DNA of 64,000 nt from Planctomycetales bacterium (GTDB taxonomy: Bacteria; Planctomycetota; Planctomycetia; Isosphaerales; Isosphaeraceae): positions 1 to 64,000 of the forward strand of contig DAIDHB010000360.1 in assembly GCA_027452145.1 (NCBI GenBank), in the 5' to 3' direction. Each line of letters opens with the position of its first letter. Positions within the stretch are counted from its first letter, which is position 1. Positions 9,179 through 17,824 of the stretch are shown in pieces. Position numbers and translations under genes: made by a program. The notes beneath the pieces are model-generated. The model had not been told where the DNA came from and did not search any database. It saw nothing but the letters and a program-made list of their open reading frames with translations.

Positions 9179-10134
9179 CAGGCCATGACCCTCGCGGCGC
9201 CGGTGGGCACGTGCGCCGAGTCGAGCAATTCGTCGATCACCGTCGTCGTGGTGACCTTCCGCAGCCGGCTCTCGGGCCTGAGGATCAGCCGGTGACCCAG
9301 CACGGCCGGCGCCAGCCTTTTCACGTCGTCGGGCGTGACGAACGATTGCCCGCGCACGGCCGCCAGTGCCTGCGACGATCGATACAGCGCCAGCGACGCG
9401 CGCGGGCTGCCGCCCAGGAGGACGTCGGGATGCTCTCGGCTGCGTCGGACCAGGTCGACGATGTAGCGGTTGAGCTTCTCGTCGACGCGGACGGAGCGCA
9501 CAGCCTGCTGGCACTGGATGATGTCCTCGGCCGAGACCACCGGCTGGATCTCGTCGATCGGATGCTTGTGCTGGAGCCGCGCCAGCATCGACGCCTCCTC
9601 GTCGGCCGACGGATAGCCGAGCGACAGCCGTACGAGGAACCGGTCGAGCTGCGCCTCGGGCAGCGGGAACGTCCCCTCGTGGTCCACGGGATTCTGCGTG
9701 GCGATGACCAGAAACGGGGGCTCAAGCGCATAGGTCGTGCCGTCGACCGAGACCCGCCGCTCGGCCATGGCTTCGAGCAGCGCGGCCTGGGTCCGCGGCG
9801 TGGCGCGATTGATCTCGTCGGCGAGGAAGATCTGCGAGAAGATCGGCCCGGCCCGGAAGGTAAACTCGGTGGTCTTGGGATTAAAGATCGACGCGCCGGT
9901 GATATCGGTCGGCAGCAGATCGGGCGTGCACTGCACCCGCTTGAAGCTCGCCCCGACGCTGCCGGCCAGCGCCCGCGCCAGCATGGTCTTGGCCACGCCC
10001 GGCACGTCCTCGAGCAGGACGTGCCCCTCGGAGAGATAGGCCACCAGCGCCAGGATCAGTTCCTGGCGTTTGCCGATGATGACCTTCTCGATATTGCCGA
10101 TGATCCGCTTGCTGATCGCCGTGACTTCCGCCAT
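9178..10134 (-). CDS. MoxR-family AAA+ ATPase
   Basis: 318 residues, the usual MoxR length. Walker A-like loop DVPGVAKTML, Walker B IFLADEINRATPRTQAALLEAM, and the sensor stretch IATQNPVDHEGTFPLPEAQLDRF are all intact. The ATG at 10,134 has AAGGG about 6 nt upstream and begins MAEVTAISKRI, the normal N-terminus; longer in-frame versions lack family similarity. MoxR ATPases act as chaperones that remodel partner proteins, here presumably the DUF58 product encoded next in the operon. Confidence 0.92.
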   Translation of the reverse strand: MAEVTAISKRIIGNIEKVIIGKRQELILALVAYLSEGHVLLEDVPGVAKTMLARALAGSVGASFKRVQCTPDLLPTDITGASIFNPKTTEFTFRAGPIFSQIFLADEINRATPRTQAALLEAMAERRVSVDGTTYALEPPFLVIATQNPVDHEGTFPLPEAQLDRFLVRLSLGYPSADEEASMLARLQHKHPIDEIQPVVSAEDIIQCQQAVRSVRVDEKLNRYIVDLVRRSREHPDVLLGGSPRASLALYRSSQALAAVRGQSFVTPDDVKRLAPAVLGHRLILRPESRLRKVTTTTVIDELLDSAHVPTGAARVMA

Positions 10135-10553
10135 GCCCCGCCCTTCTTGCACTAAGCCCGCCGCGCCCGGACGCCGCCCGTTCGATCGATCCGGGCGGCC
10201 GGAGAAACCCTCCCGACGTCCGGCCCCGCTCCAGGTTACGGGTTTTCCGGACGATTGCAACGGGGCATGTCGGACAAACGTAAGAAAGGTGAGAGGACGT
10301 AAGCGGTGCTCGCCGTGTAGCCGTGTTCCCCGGGAAGAAGAGACCGGTCAGCGCTCACGGGCCGATGGTGGCAGTGGTTCGGGAGGGAACGAGCAGGTGA
10401 TTCAAGGCTGATTCGCATCGTGAAGGGCCAGCGGCAACTCTTGTGGGTGCTCCGGTATGCTCGGACCGAAGCTTGTTGGGCAGAAGGGATGCCTGAACGC
10501 CCGAAGCCTCCGACGACGGGATGCGTCGTCGATGTGTGCGGAAGCGGGAATCT
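10135..10553. other. Intergenic region upstream of moxR
   Basis: 419 bp between the MoxR start and the MFS stop, both on the minus strand. It must contain the moxR promoter. A 60-codon minus-strand frame (10,236-10,418) lacks a convincing start and family, and I do not call it. A perfect hairpin near the MFS end is listed separately. Confidence 0.4.
10511..10531 (-). terminator. Hairpin downstream of the exporter operon
   Basis: CGACGACG (10,511-10,518) and CGTCGTCG (10,524-10,531) form a perfect 8-bp stem with a 5-nt loop, 23 bp past the MFS stop. No T-run follows on the minus strand, so termination is possible but unproven. Confidence 0.4.
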
Positions 10554-12173
10554 TCAGGTGTAGCCCGAACCCTGCGGCGCCCGCAATCCCCGCGTGGACC
10601 AGGCGAGCGAGACGCTGATCAGCAGGCCACTGCCGATCATCATCAGGCTCAGGAATCGAAGGCCGCTGCGGAATCCGTGGGCGACGCTTTCGACCGTGAC
10701 AAAGCTACCGAGCACCCGGCTCGTTTCCTGCTGGAGGCCGGCGCCGCCGAGTCCCCGCTGGTGGAGGTAATCGCCCACTCGGGCCGAAGCCTGCTCGACC
10801 GCCGGCCGGTTCTCGCTCAGGTTGTGCCGATAGACGTCGAGCGCCCGGTCGGACCATTCCCGCACCACCGTCCCCGTGGCCGTGGGTACCGTGATGATCG
10901 GCACCACCAGGCCGACGACGCCGAGGGCGCCGGCGTAGAGCATGTCCTTCGGCTCGATGCTTTCGATCTCGTCGGTCAGGAACGCCGGCGGGATCAATCC
11001 GAGGAATGCCCCCCAGCAGGCCAGCATCACCGCCACACGTTCCTTGGCCGTGAAATTGTCGATCGAAGACATCCACCACACGCAGGCCGCCGCACCGACC
11101 AATCCGACGAGCAGCCAGACGTGACGCAAGGACCGGCGGTAGAACCAGGTCGTCAGGAAGGTGGTCGTCGCCATCGTCACCGAGGTCGGCACCATCAGCC
11201 AACCCGCCGTGATCCGCGGGTAGCCGCGCAGCTCGGTGCAATACATGCCGACGATCGTCAACACGGCCACCATGTGCAGGAGCATCAGCCCGCGCGTCGC
11301 CAGCGCCAGCACATAAACCCGCGTGCGGAGGATCCGCTTCAGGTGCTCGTCGGGGCTCAGGCCCGACCCCAGCCATGCCGCCAGCCCCACGGGCAGTACG
11401 ATGCAAAGGGCGACGGTCGCGACGAAGATGTTGGAGGACCAGCCGCCCCATTTGCGATACCACGAGAAGGCGAACACGATCGCCACGATCCAGGCCACGA
11501 AGGTCGTGATGGCCAGCCAGTCGATGGGCGCGCGCATCGGCCGCGCCGGGCGGTCCGGAAGGATGAACCGCCAGACCAGGATCGCTGCCGCGATGCCGAC
11601 CGGCACATAGGCCCAGTACATCCACCGCCAGGAGAGAGACACGTCGAGGTAGGCGTTGACCAGCGGGGTAATGTGCCGCGTCGAGTAGGCGAAGACGCCG
11701 TAGAACCCGATGGACACCAGCAGCGCCCGATCGAATTGCTTGTAGAGCGTGGCGCGGCCGACCGCCATCGCCAGCATCTTGCCGAACCCCTCGACAGCTC
11801 GGCCGACCGCCAGGGAGGCGAGCCCGGTCGCCGCGCCACAGAGCACGTTGCCGGCGGAGAAGACGAACATCGCCAGGACCAGCGTGTACCGCTTGCCGAT
11901 CCGGAACGAGAGCGACATCCCGGCGAAGAGGCCGTAAAGCACGCCGACGCCATAGGCGACGGTGACCCAGGTCATGTCGTACTCGTCCGCCTCGATGCCC
12001 TTGCGGACGGCGTCGTCGGTGATGACGGTCTGCACGAGGGTCTGGTACGGGGTGAAGAGGACGAAGAGGATCGCCAGGGCGGCCAGCCAGTGCTGTCGTC
12101 CCAGCAGCATGGGCGATTCGGCCGCCGGAACCGCGGCCGTCGCCGGGGGCGGCGGGACGCCGAGCGCCGTCAT
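10554..12173 (-). CDS. DHA2-type (EmrB/QacA-like) MFS exporter
   Basis: 539 residues with 12-14 predicted membrane helices along most of the length. The N-terminal region (VLFTPYQTLVQTVITDDAV, then YDMTWVTVAYGVGVLYGLFAGMSLS with FRIGKRY) fits DHA2 drug/H+ antiporters. It starts with an ATGA overlap on the stop of the HlyD-like gene, so the pair is translationally coupled, as emrA-emrB are. It likely exports a hydrophobic small molecule across the inner membrane, with the HlyD protein spanning the periplasm. It is the last gene of the five-gene minus-strand operon. Confidence 0.85.
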   Translation of the reverse strand: MTALGVPPPPATAAVPAAESPMLLGRQHWLAALAILFVLFTPYQTLVQTVITDDAVRKGIEADEYDMTWVTVAYGVGVLYGLFAGMSLSFRIGKRYTLVLAMFVFSAGNVLCGAATGLASLAVGRAVEGFGKMLAMAVGRATLYKQFDRALLVSIGFYGVFAYSTRHITPLVNAYLDVSLSWRWMYWAYVPVGIAAAILVWRFILPDRPARPMRAPIDWLAITTFVAWIVAIVFAFSWYRKWGGWSSNIFVATVALCIVLPVGLAAWLGSGLSPDEHLKRILRTRVYVLALATRGLMLLHMVAVLTIVGMYCTELRGYPRITAGWLMVPTSVTMATTTFLTTWFYRRSLRHVWLLVGLVGAAACVWWMSSIDNFTAKERVAVMLACWGAFLGLIPPAFLTDEIESIEPKDMLYAGALGVVGLVVPIITVPTATGTVVREWSDRALDVYRHNLSENRPAVEQASARVGDYLHQRGLGGAGLQQETSRVLGSFVTVESVAHGFRSGLRFLSLMMIGSGLLISVSLAWSTRGLRAPQGSGYT

Positions 12174-13633
12174 GGCGTCACCGCCCGGTCCGTGCCGGAC
12201 GGGTCCCCGTCGGGCGCGGGCACTGCAAGCGTGGAAGATGCGTTGTATCGTGTCTCGAGCTCGCCCATCGCGCGGGCCGCGGCCTCGGCCCAGGAGGGAT
12301 CGCCGGGCTCGTGGGCGATGGCGACCGTCGCCGACAGCCCGGCGCGGAGCCGCGGCCATCGGTCGTCGTGCTCGATCTGGATCCGCACCGGCACCCGCTG
12401 CACCACGCGGGTGAACTCGCCCGAGACGACGTTGCGCGGCATCAGGGCGAACTGCGCCCCGGTCGACTTGTTGATCCAGACGACCCGGCCGCGGAACGGT
12501 TCCGCGAAGGCGTCGAGCGCGATGCGGACCGCATTGCCCGGCTCGACGCCGGGCAGGCGATCCTCTTCCAGGTTGGCCTCGACGTAGAGGAGGTCCGGGT
12601 CGTACAGGCTCAGCAGGGGAGAGCCGGCCTGCGAGTAGTCGCCCAGGTGCCGATACCGCTTGACCACCACGCCGGGGACCGGCGCGCGGACGTGCGTGTA
12701 CGCCAGGTCGTTCTCGGCGGCCTCCAGCGCCCGCCGGGCCTGGTCGACGGCCCGCTCCTTGACCTTCACCAGGAGCTCGAGTTCGCGAATGCCGTCGTAG
12801 CCGACCTCCGCCAGGTCGATCCCCTTGGCCGCCTTTTGCTCGGACTTCTGCGCGGCTTCGAGAGTGCGGCGACCGACGTCGACCTGCGTCCGCGAGGACA
12901 GCGCCTTGGCAAGGCGGGCCTCGCCGAGCTCGACTCGGGCGCGCGCGGCGTCGCGACTACGCACCATCTGATCGAGCTCCTGCCGGGTCGCCGATCCGCG
13001 GCTCTCCAGGTTCGAGATCCGGGCGTGGTCCGCCAGTGCGAGGATCAGGTCGGCCTGGACGGCCTTCAGCTCGGCGCGGGCCTCGTCGATCCCTTTGTCC
13101 ACATCGTCCACGGTCAGCCTGAGCGACTCCTCGGCCTTCGCCCGGTCGGACTCGGAGGAGGCGAACGTACGCCGCGCGATCTCGATCTGGATCGGGACTT
13201 CCTTGCGGTTCCGGGCCAGGTCGGCGCGCTGGCGGTCCAGCTCGGCGAGCGCGGAATCGACCTGGGCCCGGGCGACGTTGACCCTGTCGCGGTAGGGGAT
13301 CGGGTCGATCTCCGCAAGGACCTGGCCCTTGACGACGTGGTCGCCCTCGTCGGCCAGGAAGCGGACGACCCGGCCGGAGACCAGTTGCGGGGCGACGTTG
13401 ACGATATGGGCCTCGACGAAGGCATCGTCGGTGATCGAATGGGTCCGACGGTCTTCCACCCAGGTGATCACCGCGATTATGCCGACCGCCACGACCGCGA
13501 CAGCCGCGGCGAGGGCGATCAGGCGGCCGGAATGGAGCCTGCGCCGACGGCCCTCGGATCGGTCCGCCGCGGCGGACGTTTCCACCCGGGGCTCGCCGCT
13601 CGACGGAGGCTGGGCCGGTGCGAGCGTGCTCAT
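12170..13633 (-). CDS. HlyD/EmrA-family periplasmic adaptor
   Basis: 487 residues. A basic cytoplasmic N-terminus, one membrane anchor (about 38-59) and a biotinyl/lipoyl-like half (VAPQLVSGRVVRFLADEGDHVVKGQVLAEIDP) are followed by a long coiled-coil hairpin rich in Ala, Arg and Glu (about 120-300), then the second lipoyl half (YTHVRAPVPGVVV) and a beta-barrel. This is the full architecture of an EmrA-like membrane-fusion protein. It sits 33 bp after the acyl carrier gene and overlaps the MFS gene, so it probably serves that exporter. Confidence 0.88.
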   Translation of the reverse strand: MSTLAPAQPPSSGEPRVETSAAADRSEGRRRRLHSGRLIALAAAVAVVAVGIIAVITWVEDRRTHSITDDAFVEAHIVNVAPQLVSGRVVRFLADEGDHVVKGQVLAEIDPIPYRDRVNVARAQVDSALAELDRQRADLARNRKEVPIQIEIARRTFASSESDRAKAEESLRLTVDDVDKGIDEARAELKAVQADLILALADHARISNLESRGSATRQELDQMVRSRDAARARVELGEARLAKALSSRTQVDVGRRTLEAAQKSEQKAAKGIDLAEVGYDGIRELELLVKVKERAVDQARRALEAAENDLAYTHVRAPVPGVVVKRYRHLGDYSQAGSPLLSLYDPDLLYVEANLEEDRLPGVEPGNAVRIALDAFAEPFRGRVVWINKSTGAQFALMPRNVVSGEFTRVVQRVPVRIQIEHDDRWPRLRAGLSATVAIAHEPGDPSWAEAAARAMGELETRYNASSTLAVPAPDGDPSGTDRAVTP

Positions 13634-13666
13634 GATTCCCTCCGATCGGATCGGATACGGGGCCGA

Positions 13667-14143
13667 TTAACAAGCTGGGTCGAGCGGCTGTTGCAGGGCC
13701 GGCGACGGGCACCCGAGCGTCGCGTCCGTGCGGTCGTCCGGCGCCGGGCGGCCGCCTCGACCGAGCTTCCATCCGACGTACCGGACGAGTAGGTCGACCG
13801 TGAACAGGTCGGCGACGGCGACGAAACGCCGGTCGCCCTCGAAGCCGGTCAGGTCGGCGAAGGGCATCCGCAATCGCAGCTCGTCCAGCCCTCGATCGGT
13901 GACCAGGCCGTCCTGCACGAACTCGGCCCGCCCCTCGAGGATCGAGTCGGGGAACAGCTCGTCCCGCGGGACCTTGATCCCGAACTCGCGCTCGAGGCGG
14001 AAGACAATATCCAATAAGTCGATCGACTCCGCGCCCAGGTCGCCGTGGAGGGTCGCTGACGGCACGACGTGATCCTCGTCGACGCCCAGGGATCTTACCA
14101 GAAGACTGGCAACCTTCAGAGGGATTTCTCGCAATGGTGTCAT
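13667..14143 (-). CDS. Acyl carrier protein with long C-terminal extension
   Basis: 158 residues. The first 80 read as a standard ACP: the phosphopantetheine site GAESIDLLDIVF (Ser40) and the following FRLEREFGIKVPRDELFP. The remaining roughly 75 residues (GLVTDRGLDELRLRMPF, then VADLFTVDLLVRYVGWKLG) are an extension not found in housekeeping AcpP. The ATG at 14,143 overlaps the stop of the lipase-like gene (ATGA). The setting between a hydrolase and an efflux pair suggests a specialised carrier for an acyl intermediate rather than bulk fatty acid synthesis; that is inference. Confidence 0.85.
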   Translation of the reverse strand: MTPLREIPLKVASLLVRSLGVDEDHVVPSATLHGDLGAESIDLLDIVFRLEREFGIKVPRDELFPDSILEGRAEFVQDGLVTDRGLDELRLRMPFADLTGFEGDRRFVAVADLFTVDLLVRYVGWKLGRGGRPAPDDRTDATLGCPSPALQQPLDPAC

Positions 14144-15276
14144 GGCTTGGCTTCCTCGTCTGGTGATGGTGAGGGTCGAAGACACGATTCCCTGGCAGCG
14201 ATTCCGGCGTGCTCGGCGAGGATGCGGGCGGCTTCCCGGATCACTTCCCGTTCCTCGAGGCAGACGTGCCCCGCGCGGACGACGAGCTCCGACTCGACAC
14301 CGTCGAGGCGGGCACTCGCAAGCGGGACGATGCCGTCGCCGGTCCCCGGCCCGCGCGAAGCGATGATCGAATGAAAGTCCACGGCGGGGTCGATCCCGAG
14401 CTCGATCAGGGCCGCAAGCAGCGGGCTGTCCGGCTCGAGTTCTCCGACGCTGGTTGAAGGGGTCGCGCGGAACGCCGGTCCGAAGAATCCGGCGTCGTTG
14501 CCGGAGAGCAGCCTCCGCCGGATGTCGCCGGCGCCGCCCGTTGCCCGGCAGATTCGGTTCCCCAGGTCGCCCAGCACGCCGCGTGCAAGCGGGCTGCCCC
14601 GATGGGGGGTCGCGATGAAGATCAGGCGCCGCACTTCCGGCAGGCGCTCGTAGACGAATGCCTCGCGCATGAGGCCGACGTCCACCGCCGCGCCAGACAT
14701 CCGATCGAGAGGCTTCGTGCTGACCGTCTCCCAGAGTCGCAACCCGGTCGTCCGCGCGGTCATCTTCGCCACCAGCCCCCCGAGGCTGTGACCGACGACC
14801 ACGATTCGGTCGAAGGCCTCGTCGGTGCCGCCGGGGTCGAGGGCCTGCCGCGCCCGGCGAATCGCCCTCCGGAGTCGCAGGGCCGAGAACGGGATCGAGT
14901 CGCCCGTCGCATAGCCGAAGGTCCAGAACTGGTATCGGCCGCGAAGCTCCTCGTCGGACTCGAGGTCCCGGATCATCCGGTCCCACATCCGCTCGGTTCC
15001 CCAGAGGCCGTGGACGAGGATGACGGGGATCTTCCCCCGCTCGTAGTGATGCCGTAGGGATAGACCCTCCGCAATCCGCGCCGGGCGATCGACGGATCTC
15101 GGCGACTCGGAACGCCACCATGCCGACACCAGTCGCTCGTCCGGGGCGACCGCCACCAGGGGAACCCCCAGGAGGATGCCCATCACGAGCGGCGGCAACA
15201 TGCAGGCCGTCTCGCGGTTCGCCGGAGGCCAGGCGGGCGACGACCGCACGTCGAGCACCGGCTCAATGCTTCTCAT
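14140..15276 (-). CDS. Lipase-like alpha/beta hydrolase
   Basis: 378 residues. Oxyanion-side HGLWG (residues 89-93) and nucleophile elbow VVGHSLGGL (Ser164) are clear. A late Asp (TGDGIVPL) and His (AGHVCLEE) can complete the triad. A hydrophobic stretch near residues 28-44 (LPPLVMGILLGVPLVAVA) may be a signal peptide or anchor if translation starts nearer to it. Similar to PGAP1/triacylglycerol-lipase-type hydrolases. Second gene of the operon: 22 bp after the decarboxylase gene and overlapping the ACP gene, so it may release or process an acyl product. Confidence 0.8.
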   Translation of the reverse strand: MRSIEPVLDVRSSPAWPPANRETACMLPPLVMGILLGVPLVAVAPDERLVSAWWRSESPRSVDRPARIAEGLSLRHHYERGKIPVILVHGLWGTERMWDRMIRDLESDEELRGRYQFWTFGYATGDSIPFSALRLRRAIRRARQALDPGGTDEAFDRIVVVGHSLGGLVAKMTARTTGLRLWETVSTKPLDRMSGAAVDVGLMREAFVYERLPEVRRLIFIATPHRGSPLARGVLGDLGNRICRATGGAGDIRRRLLSGNDAGFFGPAFRATPSTSVGELEPDSPLLAALIELGIDPAVDFHSIIASRGPGTGDGIVPLASARLDGVESELVVRAGHVCLEEREVIREAARILAEHAGIAARESCLRPSPSPDEEAKP

Positions 15277-15298
15277 CGGTTAGCTCCCGCACAATTAC

Positions 15299-16957
15299 CT
15301 AGCCGTTCCCGTACAGGGCGTCGAGCCGCCGATTGGCCGCCGCGAGTCCCGCCGGGAAGTCCAATCGGCCGCCCACCACCTCGATGTAGCTCGCCGATTC
15401 GCCGTTGGCAGCCCGGTCCAGCGCGGCGTCGAGCTCGCCGAGCGTCGCGACCTTCGCCGTGAACCAGCCCCGGCACCCCAGGGCGGCGGGCAGCGTGTGA
15501 TAGTTCCAGGGGGCCAGGTCGTTGTAGACCCAGTCCGGATCCGCCTCGAGCGCCCGCTCGACCATGTAGCCCCCGTTGTTGAGGACGAAAAGGACCGGCT
15601 TCAGCCCGTTGCGCCCCATCGTCCCGAGCTCAGCGGCAGTCATCTGGTGCGAGCCCTCGCCGGTGAAGAGCACGGTCCGTCGCGACGGGTCGGCCAGCGC
15701 GATGCCGAGCGCGGCCCCGGTGGCCCACCCGATCGAGCCCCAGAGCGGTTGGAGCTGCACCTCCGCGCCCTCGGGAATCGGGTGCGGGACCATTCCGGAA
15801 GACATGCTGCCGCTCTCGAGGACGATTCGATCGCGTGGCTTCAGGAAGTCCCGAAACCGGGGATACATGGTTAGCGCGGTGATCGGGTCGTCCGGCTTGC
15901 CTCCGGGCCTCGGCGGCACTTCTCTCGGCCCCGCTGCGTAACTGAACGTCTTCTTGACCGCTGCGGCCACGCCGTCGAAGACGTCGCCCATCCGCACGGG
16001 GTTATGGATCCGATCCCCGATCCGGACGTGATCCACCCCGATGGTGACGAGCTTCGCGGGATCGATGCAGCTCGTGTAGGCGGCCGTGTTGATCTCGTGG
16101 AAGCTGACGCCGCCCGCGTCGATGACAAGGTCGGCCCCTTCGATCGCATCGAGGACAGCGGGGGGCGAGGCGGCTCCGGCATAGATCCCAACAAACTGGG
16201 GATGGGACTCCGACAGGACCCCCTTGTCCATCGCCATCGCGGCGAACGGGCAGCCCAGCGCCTCGATCAGCGCCCGGAGCCTGTCCTGGAGCTTGAATCG
16301 CGCGACCGTGAATGCCGGGAGGACGGCCATTGAACGGGCGGCCTCGATCCGCTCGGCGATGGCCGCGACGGCCCTGGCCAGGTCGGGACCGCTGGCTGGC
16401 TTCGGGTATGGGGCCGGCGTCGGACCGTTGACCGGGGTGACGGCATAATCGGCGGCGACGAGGATGTAGGCGGGCCGGCTCTCCGCCCTCGCCGTGGCGA
16501 TCAGCCGCTCCATCTCGTGGGCGCAGTTATCGGGAGTGATCACTGCCGAGACACACGCCGCCTGCGCCGAGATGTTCGCGAAGTTCTGGAACTCGCCGTC
16601 GCCGAGCGTGTGGTGGACGACCTGGCGGACCCGCTGCTTGCGCATCGCCGGCATGCCGACGACGTGGAAGACGCACGACCGCTCGGCCTTCGCCCCCATC
16701 ACACCGTTGAGCGCCGACAGCTCGCCGACGGCGTACGTGGTCAAGAGCATCGAACAGCCCCGCACGCGGGCGTAGCCGTCGGCCGCGTACGCCGCGCCCA
16801 GCTCGTTGGAGCATCCGATCCAGCGGATCGCCTCGCTCCGCGCGACCGCGTCGCAGAGCTTGAACGCGAAGTCCCCGGCGACGCCGAAGCAATCGGTGAT
16901 CCCCTCCCGTGCGAGCCGTCGGACGATATAATCCGCGACAGTCGGTTGCTCACTCAT
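15299..16957 (-). CDS. Pyruvate/indolepyruvate decarboxylase-like ThDP enzyme
   Basis: 552 residues, the normal length for this family. Features: N-terminal catalytic Glu in CSNELGAAYAADGYAR, the paired His of VVHHTLGDGEF, and the ThDP/Mg site FTGEGSHQMTAAELG ending in LNNGGY. These separate it from acetolactate synthases and fit keto-acid decarboxylases, which yield an aldehyde and CO2. The start at 16,957 is fixed by GGGAGG (16,964-16,969) 6 nt upstream; the longer in-frame version is not supported. It is the first gene of a minus-strand operon with a hydrolase, an ACP and an efflux pair. The substrate cannot be told from sequence. Confidence 0.88.
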   Translation of the reverse strand: MSEQPTVADYIVRRLAREGITDCFGVAGDFAFKLCDAVARSEAIRWIGCSNELGAAYAADGYARVRGCSMLLTTYAVGELSALNGVMGAKAERSCVFHVVGMPAMRKQRVRQVVHHTLGDGEFQNFANISAQAACVSAVITPDNCAHEMERLIATARAESRPAYILVAADYAVTPVNGPTPAPYPKPASGPDLARAVAAIAERIEAARSMAVLPAFTVARFKLQDRLRALIEALGCPFAAMAMDKGVLSESHPQFVGIYAGAASPPAVLDAIEGADLVIDAGGVSFHEINTAAYTSCIDPAKLVTIGVDHVRIGDRIHNPVRMGDVFDGVAAAVKKTFSYAAGPREVPPRPGGKPDDPITALTMYPRFRDFLKPRDRIVLESGSMSSGMVPHPIPEGAEVQLQPLWGSIGWATGAALGIALADPSRRTVLFTGEGSHQMTAAELGTMGRNGLKPVLFVLNNGGYMVERALEADPDWVYNDLAPWNYHTLPAALGCRGWFTAKVATLGELDAALDRAANGESASYIEVVGGRLDFPAGLAAANRRLDALYGNG

Positions 16958-17153
16958 CGAATTCCTCCCGATCGCTCCTGGCAACTTGAGGGGCACTGAG
17001 CCCATGCATTCCTCTTTCGAGCCGGAAGCTCGCACCCGCGAGGTCCGCCGCTCGGCCCCACTCTCCTGGCCGTCGTACTGAGCGTAGCGGGAGGACACCT
17101 GGTCCCGTAGAATCGTCGAGCAGGCAAGCGACCTTGGATCAACACGCTGCACC

Positions 17154-17771
17154 ATGAACGACGAACGAACAACCGCCGTTGTCCAGCGCTACCTCGACGA
17201 GCTGGCGGGGGGTTCGCCCGCCGAGCCGATCGTCCGCGCCTTGATGGACCGGGCTGTCCGCCGGCTGCACCTGCTGTGCGCCAGGCTGCTGTACCGCAGT
17301 TATCCGCGCCTGCAGGAGCCCCCATTGAATTTGCAGGTCGACGAATTGCTTGGCGCCGTGGCGGAGCGGTTGCTCAAGGCGCTGCGCAATGTCCACCCTC
17401 GGACCGTCCGACAGCTGTTCGCCCTGGCTGACCAACACATGCGATGGGAGCTCAATGACCTGGCCCGCCGCTTAGATGATCAGCCTGCCGCCCTGGGGCT
17501 GGGCGAGGGGCTCGTACCGTCCCCGGCCAGTAGCGGTTCCGGGCTGACCCCGGAAGGTCGCCGCATGCTCCAGGCGATCGGCGACCTGCCGGACGACGAG
17601 CGCGAGGCGTTCAGCCTGGTGCGGATCCAGGGGCTGACGCAGGTCGAGGCCGCGGAAGTGCTGGGCGTATCGATCAAGACGGTGCAGCGGCGCGTCAATC
17701 GTGCGTTACTGACCCTGGAGGAGGAGTTGGACGACCTCCGGCCGGCGGGCGAGCCACCGCGTCAGCCCTAG
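17154..17771 (+). CDS. ECF-type RNA polymerase sigma factor
   Basis: 205 residues. Region 2 lies at about 38-105 (LQVDELLGAVAERLLKALRNVHPRTVRQLFALADQHMRWELNDLARR) and region 4 at about 140-195 (AIGDLPDDEREAFSLVRIQGLTQVEAAEVLGVSIKTVQRRVNRAL), ending in a helix-turn-helix. Planctomycete genomes carry many such sigma factors next to Ser/Thr kinases, and here a kinase gene follows 53 bp downstream, so phosphorylation-linked control is a reasonable guess. A 196-bp divergent gap separates it from the decarboxylase operon; both promoters must lie there. Confidence 0.88.
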   Translation: MNDERTTAVVQRYLDELAGGSPAEPIVRALMDRAVRRLHLLCARLLYRSYPRLQEPPLNLQVDELLGAVAERLLKALRNVHPRTVRQLFALADQHMRWELNDLARRLDDQPAALGLGEGLVPSPASSGSGLTPEGRRMLQAIGDLPDDEREAFSLVRIQGLTQVEAAEVLGVSIKTVQRRVNRALLTLEEELDDLRPAGEPPRQP

Positions 17772-17824
17772 CGATCGGTGCGGACTCCTGCCCACATCTC
17801 GCAGGCGGGACGACGGGAGGAGAC

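Noticed and set aside
10236..10418. A 60-codon minus-strand frame before moxR
   Set aside because: No ribosome site or recognisable motif; more likely the moxR leader and promoter.
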